From Pseudomonadota bacterium (GTDB lineage Bacteria > Pseudomonadota > Alphaproteobacteria > Rhizobiales > Kaistiaceae), in NCBI GenBank assembly GCA_023391905.1, contig JAEWAD010000399.1, forward strand, positions 1-10,571: a stretch of DNA of 10,571 nucleotides. Direction: 5' to 3'. Each line of letters begins with the position of its first letter. The first letter of the stretch is position 1. The notes under the pieces were generated by a model. It made no database searches, had not been told where the DNA came from, and worked only from the letters and a program-made list of their open reading frames with translations. A program made the translations under genes and the position numbers. Below, one piece after another: positions 6,656 to 10,571 of the stretch.

Positions 6656-6684
6656 TGAACGGTGTGTCGTTCACTGGCTATATT
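6656..6684 (+). promoter_or_regulatory. Candidate doxX promoter overlapping an inverted repeat
   Basis: TATATT (6679-6684) is a good -10, with TGAACG (6656-6661) 17 bp upstream as a poor -35. The same TGAACG pairs with CGTTCA (6668-6673) in a perfect 6-6-6 inverted repeat, so a regulator binding there would cover the -35 and spacer. Transcription would begin near 6691 and leave a leader of about 65 nt. Confidence 0.35.
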
Positions 6685-6686
6685 TC

Positions 6687-6743
6687 GAGACTCCATCGCC
6701 TGCGGTAGGCTCTTCGCCAGATAGTCTCAAGGGCCCGTCGGGC
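6687..6743 (+). other. Potentially folded leader of the doxX gene
   Basis: GAGACT (6687-6692) pairs with AGTCTC (6723-6728) and encloses a small hairpin GCCT-GCGGT-AGGC (6698-6710). A second hairpin GCCC-GTC-GGGC (6733-6743) ends 4 nt before the Shine-Dalgarno sequence. It does not match a riboswitch class I recognise. The stems are short and could be chance in GC-rich DNA. Confidence 0.3.
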
Positions 6744-6757
6744 GATTGGAGAATGGC

Positions 6758-7222
6758 ATGACCGATACGACTTCCGAGAAGTTGATTGTGCCCGCCTTTG
6801 GCGGGATCTACTCGGCCACCCCGGTGTTCGAAGCGCTGCTGCGCTTCGTCGTCGGCTTCTGGCTGGTTCCGCATGGCGCGCAGAAACTGTTCGGCCTGTT
6901 CGGCGGCGGCGGCATTTCCGGCACCGCCGGCTTCTTCAGCCAGATCGGCCTCGAGCCGGCCGTGCTGATGGCGACGCTTGCCGGCGCCGGCGAGTTCTTC
7001 GGCGGCCTGCTTCTCGCGATCGGCTTCCTGACCCGCCCGGCGGCGCTGGTTTCGGCCGTCATCCTGGCGGTTGCGACGCTGACCGTGCATCTCGGCAACG
7101 GCTTCTTCATGTCGAATGGCGGCTTCGAGTTCGCCTCGCTCTGGTTCTTCGCGGCCCTCTACTTCGTCTTCAAGGGCGGCAACGAGTATTCGGTCGACGC
7201 CAAGCTCGGTCGCGCCTTCTGA
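6758..7222 (+). CDS. DoxX family small membrane protein
   Basis: This is a 154-residue inner-membrane protein of the DoxX family, whose members have about four transmembrane helices and mostly lack a defined biochemical role; some relatives are linked to thiol or oxidative stress. Hydrophobic segments lie near 24-40, 66-90, 95-113 and 125-139. The family hallmark LLRFVVGFWLVPHGAQKLFG (27-46) is present, followed by a Gly-rich loop GGGGISGT and the GAGEFFGGLLLAIGFLTRPAA stretch (76-96). ATG at 6758 is chosen because GGAGA lies 5 nt before it; an in-frame TTG 12 bp upstream overlaps that site and is unlikely. The gene appears monocistronic: about 150 bp separates it from the ABC gene, and a strong terminator follows 23 bp after the stop. 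A specific function is not claimed. Confidence 0.9.
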   Translation: MTDTTSEKLIVPAFGGIYSATPVFEALLRFVVGFWLVPHGAQKLFGLFGGGGISGTAGFFSQIGLEPAVLMATLAGAGEFFGGLLLAIGFLTRPAALVSAVILAVATLTVHLGNGFFMSNGGFEFASLWFFAALYFVFKGGNEYSVDAKLGRAF

Positions 7223-7245
7223 GCCGACCGCTCATCATGATGTGG

Positions 7246-7271
7246 AAAAGGCCGCCTCCGGGCGGCCTTTT
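7246..7271. terminator. Intrinsic terminator after doxX
   Basis: AAAAGGCCGCC and GGCGGCCTTTT form a perfect 11-bp stem with the 4-nt loop TCCG. GC-rich core pairs and a flanking A-run and T-run give a textbook Rho-independent terminator that would read from either side. It isolates doxX from the histidine operon. Confidence 0.9.
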
Positions 7272-7317
7272 GCTATGGAGCGTCATTGGCGCGTGAGGTT
7301 GCCCGTTCAAGGTCGAT

Positions 7318-7383
7318 GCGGTACGAAACCGCCGCTGGACACGGTACGTTTTGTGCCGGTTGAAGCGGTACGACTGGTATCGC
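7318..7383 (+). promoter_or_regulatory. hisS leader with three periodic CGGTACG repeats and small hairpins
   Basis: CGGTACG occurs at 7319-7325, 7342-7348 and 7366-7372, steps of 23 and 24 bp; the outer two share the 9-mer GCGGTACGA. Each copy is the 5' arm of a possible stem: GCGGT/ACCGC (7318-7332), CGGTAC/GTGCCG with one G-U pair (7342-7358), and GCGGTA/TATCGC with one G-U pair (7365-7383). The last ends 21 bp before the hisS start. It could be an RNA leader controlling the operon or a DNA operator array. No clear -35/-10 pair was found in 7272-7404. Confidence 0.45.
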
Positions 7384-7404
7384 GTGAGAGACGGGATCGA
7401 CGAC

Positions 7405-8895
7405 ATGGCCGAGAAAGACAAGACGAACGCCTTGAAGGCGCGCCTGCCGCGTGGGCTCGTCGATCGCCATGCCGGCGCGATCAAGACGACCGACCGCATG
7501 CTCGCCACGATTCGCGGCGTCTACGAGCTCTATGGCTTCGAGCCGGTCGAGACGCCCCTCATCGAGTACACGGATACGCTCGGCAAGTTCCTGCCCGACC
7601 AGGACCGCCCCAACGAGGGCGTCTTCTCGTTCCAGGACGATGACGAGCAGTGGCTGAGCCTGCGCTATGACCTGACGGCTCCGCTCGCCCGCTACGTCGC
7701 CGAGAACTTCGACAAGCTGCCGAAGCCCTATCGCAGCTACCGCAATGGCTGGGTGTTCCGTAACGAGAAGCCGGGCCCGGGCCGCTTCCGCCAGTTCATG
7801 CAGTTCGACGCGGATACGGTCGGCGCGGCGTCGCCCGCCGCGGATGCCGAGATGTGCATGATGATGGCCGACACGATCGAGGCCCTCGGCATCGCGCGCG
7901 GCGACTACGTCATCCGCGTCAACAATCGCAAGGTGCTCGACGGCGTGATGGAGGCGATCGGCCTCGCCGGCGACGAGAACGCCGGCAAGCGCCTCACCGT
8001 GCTGCGCGCCATCGACAAGCTCGACAAGTTCGGCCCCGAGGGCGTCAAGCTGCTGCTCGGCGAGGGCCGCAAGGATGAAAGCGGCGACTTCACCAAGGGC
8101 GCGGGCCTGGACGAGGCCGGCGTCGAGACGGTGCTGCAGTATGTCGCCGCGCAGTCGAGCGTCGGCAACGAGGCGACGGTCGCCAGCATTCGCGAGCACA
8201 TCGAACTCGGCCCGTCCGGCATCGACGGCCTGAACGAACTCGACCAGATCGCCGGGATCACCACGGCGGCCGGCTATGCCGATCGGATCAAGATCGATCC
8301 CTCGGTCGTGCGCGGCCTTGAATACTACACCGGCCCGGTCTTCGAGGCCGAGCTGCTGTTCGAGACCGTCAACGAGAAGGGCGAGCCGGCCCGCTTCGGC
8401 TCCGTTGGTGGCGGCGGTCGCTATGACGGGCTGGTCGGTCGCTTCCGCAGCGAGCCGGTCCCGGCCACCGGCTTCTCCATCGGCGTTTCGCGCCTGATGG
8501 CGGCGCTGACGGCGCTCGGCAAGATCTCCGACGAAGACGAGGTCGGCCCTGTCGTCGTGACGATCTTCGATCGCGATCGCGTCGGCGAGTACCAGAAGAT
8601 GGTCAAGGACCTGCGCGACGCCGGCATCCGCGCCGAGCTCTATCTCGGCGGCTCCGGCCCGAAGGCGCAGCTGAAATACGCCGACAAGCGCAATGCGCCC
8701 TGCGTCGTCATCCAGGGCGGTGACGAAAAGGAGAAGGGTGTCGTCCAGGTCAAGGATCTGGCGCTCGGCAAGCAGATGTCGGCCGAGATCTCCGACAACG
8801 CCACCTGGCGCGAGGCGCGGCCGGCCCAGGTCGAGGTACCGGAGGCGGATCTGGTCGCAACGGTGCGCGAGATCCTCGCGCGGCAAGCGGGGTAA
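7405..8895 (+). CDS. hisS: Histidyl-tRNA synthetase (divergent alphaproteobacterial type)
   Basis: This cytoplasmic class II synthetase charges tRNA-His using histidine and ATP. The 496-residue product is longer than the roughly 420 residues of the E. coli enzyme. Visible parts are the motif 1 region (EPVETPLIEYTD, about 46-57), motif 2 with VFRNEKPGPGRFRQFMQFDAD (117-137), the histidine motif RGLEYYTG (303-310), GGGGRYDGLV (336-345) and a C-terminal anticodon-binding domain from about 382. Motif 2 reads RNEKPGPGRFRQF where E. coli has RHERPQKGRYRQF, and fits the alphaproteobacterial clade known to pair with tRNA-His lacking G-1. The ATG at 7405 has GGGA 8 nt upstream; a TTG 54 bp earlier lies in the repeat-bearing leader and was rejected. 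It is first in an operon with hisZ 5 bp downstream and hisG after that. Confidence 0.96.
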   Translation: MAEKDKTNALKARLPRGLVDRHAGAIKTTDRMLATIRGVYELYGFEPVETPLIEYTDTLGKFLPDQDRPNEGVFSFQDDDEQWLSLRYDLTAPLARYVAENFDKLPKPYRSYRNGWVFRNEKPGPGRFRQFMQFDADTVGAASPAADAEMCMMMADTIEALGIARGDYVIRVNNRKVLDGVMEAIGLAGDENAGKRLTVLRAIDKLDKFGPEGVKLLLGEGRKDESGDFTKGAGLDEAGVETVLQYVAAQSSVGNEATVASIREHIELGPSGIDGLNELDQIAGITTAAGYADRIKIDPSVVRGLEYYTGPVFEAELLFETVNEKGEPARFGSVGGGGRYDGLVGRFRSEPVPATGFSIGVSRLMAALTALGKISDEDEVGPVVVTIFDRDRVGEYQKMVKDLRDAGIRAELYLGGSGPKAQLKYADKRNAPCVVIQGGDEKEKGVVQVKDLALGKQMSAEISDNATWREARPAQVEVPEADLVATVREILARQAG

Positions 8896-8900
8896 GCGAC

Positions 8901-10013
8901 ATGGTCGACACGACGCAACTGCGGGTTCTTCTCTCTGAGGCGGGCTACCGCTTCGTCGAGCCGCCGATCGTCTCGGACGCCGACGTCTTCCTCGACGTGG
9001 CAGGCGAGGACCTGCGCCGCCGTCTCTATCTGACGACGAGCGCCGACGGGCGCGAGCAGTGCCTGCGGCCGGAATTCACCATTCCGGTCTGCCTGCAGCA
9101 TCTCGCCATGGGCGATGCGCATCGCGCCGCCGACTATGCCTATCTCGGTCCCGTCTTCCGCCAGCGGCCCGGCGGCGCGAATGGCGAGTTCCTGCAGGCC
9201 GGCATCGAATCCCTCGGCCGCACCGACCGCATCACGGCCGACGCCGACGTGCTGGCGCTGGCGCTCGACGCGGTCCGGCTCTACGGCCTCGACGAGCCGA
9301 TCGTCCGGATCGGCGATTCCATGCTGTTCGCCGCCGTGATCGAGCAACTCGGCATCGCCGCCGTCTGGAAGCGTCGCCTGGCGCGCGCCTTCGGCGACCG
9401 CGCCCGGCTCGACGCCACCATCCAGCGTCTTTCGGGCGGCGATGCCGCGGAGGCGCCCGCCCATGCGGGCTTCCTCGCGGCACTGGACGGTACCGACCAT
9501 GCCGCTGCGCATCGCATCGTCGAGGATCTGCTGTCGATCGCCGGTATCCGCGCGGTTGGCGGCCGGTCTGCCGGCGAGATCGCCGATCGCTTCCTCGAGC
9601 AGTCGGCGCTGGCCGCCGGCGGCGGTCTCGACGCGCGGGCCCAGGCCGTGCTCGGGCGCTTCCTGTCGATCGTCGGCAAGCCGATGGCGGTGCTCGACGA
9701 TCTGAAGGCGCTCGCGGTCGAGGAAAAGCTCGCCATCGACGACAGCATCGAGGGCTTCGAGAAGCGCGCCGAAGGGCTGGCGCGGCGCGGCATTGATCTG
9801 GAGCGGCTCGACTTCGCCGCCGATTTCGGCCGCCGCCTCGATTATTATTCGGGCTTTGTGTTCGAGATCTACGACAAGGCGCTGCCGGCCGGCCAGCAGG
9901 TGGTCGGTGGTGGCCGCTACGACCGGCTGATGCCGCTGCTTGGTGCCAAGTCGACGGTGCCCGCCGTCGGCTTCGCCCTCTGGCTCGATCGCGTGAAGGA
10001 AGTGACGGCATGA
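8901..10013 (+). CDS. hisZ: ATP phosphoribosyltransferase regulatory subunit HisZ
   Basis: HisZ is a catalytically dead paralogue of histidyl-tRNA synthetase that joins short-form HisG in a hetero-octamer, activates it and carries histidine feedback. The 370-residue length fits HisZ and it lacks the anticodon-binding domain of HisS. The synthetase fold shows in a motif-2-like segment LGPVFRQRPGGANGEFLQAG (82-101), RRLDYYSG (311-318) and GGGRYDRL (336-343). Compared with HisS, the motif-2 loop is changed and the histidine motif reads RRLDYYSG in place of RGLEYYTG. The ATG follows the hisS stop by 5 bp with GGGG 8 nt upstream. The stop overlaps the hisG start as ATGA, so translation of the two subunits is coupled, as fits partners in one complex. 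Confidence 0.95.
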   Translation: MVDTTQLRVLLSEAGYRFVEPPIVSDADVFLDVAGEDLRRRLYLTTSADGREQCLRPEFTIPVCLQHLAMGDAHRAADYAYLGPVFRQRPGGANGEFLQAGIESLGRTDRITADADVLALALDAVRLYGLDEPIVRIGDSMLFAAVIEQLGIAAVWKRRLARAFGDRARLDATIQRLSGGDAAEAPAHAGFLAALDGTDHAAAHRIVEDLLSIAGIRAVGGRSAGEIADRFLEQSALAAGGGLDARAQAVLGRFLSIVGKPMAVLDDLKALAVEEKLAIDDSIEGFEKRAEGLARRGIDLERLDFAADFGRRLDYYSGFVFEIYDKALPAGQQVVGGGRYDRLMPLLGAKSTVPAVGFALWLDRVKEVTA

Positions 10014-10571
10014 CCGACGCCCCGCTCGTTCTCGCCGTCCCCTCCAAGGGGCGGCTGCAGGAAAACGCCAACGCCTTCTTCGCCCGCGCCGGCCTGCCCG
10101 TCGTGCAGGAGGGCAGCGCCCGCAGCTATCGCGGCCGCATCGGCGGCTTGCCCGACGTCGAGGTCGCCTTCCTGTCGGCGTCCGAGATCACGCGCGAGCT
10201 GGCCGCCGGTTCGGTCCATCTCGGCATCACCGGCCGCGATCTGGTCGAGGAAGAGGTTTCCGATTTCGCGGAACGGCTCGACCTCGTCCTGCCGCTCGGC
10301 TTCGGCCACGCCGATGTCGTGGTCGCCGTGCCCGAGGCCTGGATCGACGTGCGCTGCATGGCCGATCTCGACGACGTGGCGGCGGATTTCCGCGCCCGGC
10401 ACGGCCGCTGGCTCACCGTCGCGACGAAATACGTCAACCTGACCCGCCGCTTCTTCACGCAGCACGGCATCGCCGATTATCGCATCGTCGAGAGCCTCGG
10501 CGCGACCGAGGGCGCGCCGGCATCGGGCGCCGCCGACCTGATCGTCGACATCACCTCGACCGGCTCGACGC
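10010..10571 (+). CDS. hisG: ATP phosphoribosyltransferase catalytic subunit HisG, short form (3' end cut)
   Basis: HisG catalyses the first step of histidine synthesis, joining ATP and PRPP to give N1-(5-phosphoribosyl)-ATP, in the cytoplasm. The window shows 187 codons and ends inside the gene. Visible family features are LAVPSKGRLQENA (about 8-20), the first-domain segment HLGITGRDLVEE, VATKYVNLTRRFF, and the PRPP-binding loop DLIVDITSTGST (176-187) at the very edge. Presence of hisZ immediately upstream indicates the short, HisZ-dependent form without a C-terminal regulatory domain; its length cannot be checked here. The start overlaps the hisZ stop (ATGA), with AAGGA 9 nt upstream inside hisZ, implying coupled translation. 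Confidence 0.95.
   Translation, partial: MTDAPLVLAVPSKGRLQENANAFFARAGLPVVQEGSARSYRGRIGGLPDVEVAFLSASEITRELAAGSVHLGITGRDLVEEEVSDFAERLDLVLPLGFGHADVVVAVPEAWIDVRCMADLDDVAADFRARHGRWLTVATKYVNLTRRFFTQHGIADYRIVESLGATEGAPASGAADLIVDITSTGST

Noticed and set aside
7351..7404. TTG-initiated N-terminal extension of HisS
   Set aside because: The extra 18 residues do not look like synthetase and overlap the repeat-bearing leader; ATG at 7405 has a better ribosome site.
7273..8886. 537-codon minus-strand frame opposite hisS
   Set aside because: It is a shadow of a clearly recognised synthetase; the product matches no family I know.
10010..10571. Possibility that the rightmost 0.5 kb is non-coding or a pseudogene
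   Set aside because: The plus-strand frame is open to the window edge and carries HisG motifs through the PRPP loop; it only lacks a stop because the window ends.
1..10571. A defence system, mobile element, CRISPR array or biosynthetic cluster
   Set aside because: Every gene belongs to a known housekeeping, efflux or envelope family; no transposase, integrase, nuclease or repeat-spacer pattern was seen.

Overview
The window is ordinary, high-GC chromosomal DNA from an alphaproteobacterium, most likely of the Hyphomicrobiales (Rhizobiales). Three things suggest this: the hisS-hisZ-hisG order, a long histidyl-tRNA synthetase of the divergent alphaproteobacterial type, and a BacA/BclA-like ABC exporter. 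Genus cannot be fixed from the sequence. No phage, insertion sequence, CRISPR array, tRNA or rRNA was seen. Nearly all the DNA is coding.

Left block (1-3950): a drug-efflux locus. On the minus strand lie an EmrA-like periplasmic adaptor and an EmrB-like DHA2 transporter, separated by 148 bp that hold a 50-bp inverted repeat. A TetR/AcrR-type repressor is divergent on the plus strand. The 257-bp divergent region has a perfect 19-bp palindrome and a second, half-degenerate copy 61 bp away. They flank a plausible emrA promoter, so the repressor very probably controls the pump. No TolC-type outer-membrane channel is present here.

Middle block (3951-7271): envelope-related genes. A secreted L,D-transpeptidase (minus) ends convergently with tetR across a shared GC hairpin. 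It is divergent from an SbmA/BacA-type ABC transporter fused to its own ATPase (plus). Their shared 244-bp upstream region carries a perfect TGTGA-N6-TCACA (CRP-type) site touching an 8-2-8 inverted repeat. A small DoxX-family membrane protein follows, with a potentially folded leader, and is closed by a clear intrinsic terminator.

Right block (7272-10571): a histidine operon. hisS (histidyl-tRNA synthetase), hisZ (synthetase-like regulatory subunit) and hisG (ATP phosphoribosyltransferase, cut by the window end) are packed with a 5-bp gap and an ATGA overlap. HisZ and HisG together make the first enzyme of histidine synthesis, and HisS uses the product. The hisS leader has three CGGTACG repeats at 23-24-bp steps, each forming the 5' arm of a small potential hairpin.

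No wholly new system is evident. The points most worth a second look are the repeated hairpins before hisS, the CRP-like site between the transpeptidase and the BclA-like exporter, and the long hairpin between emrA and emrB.
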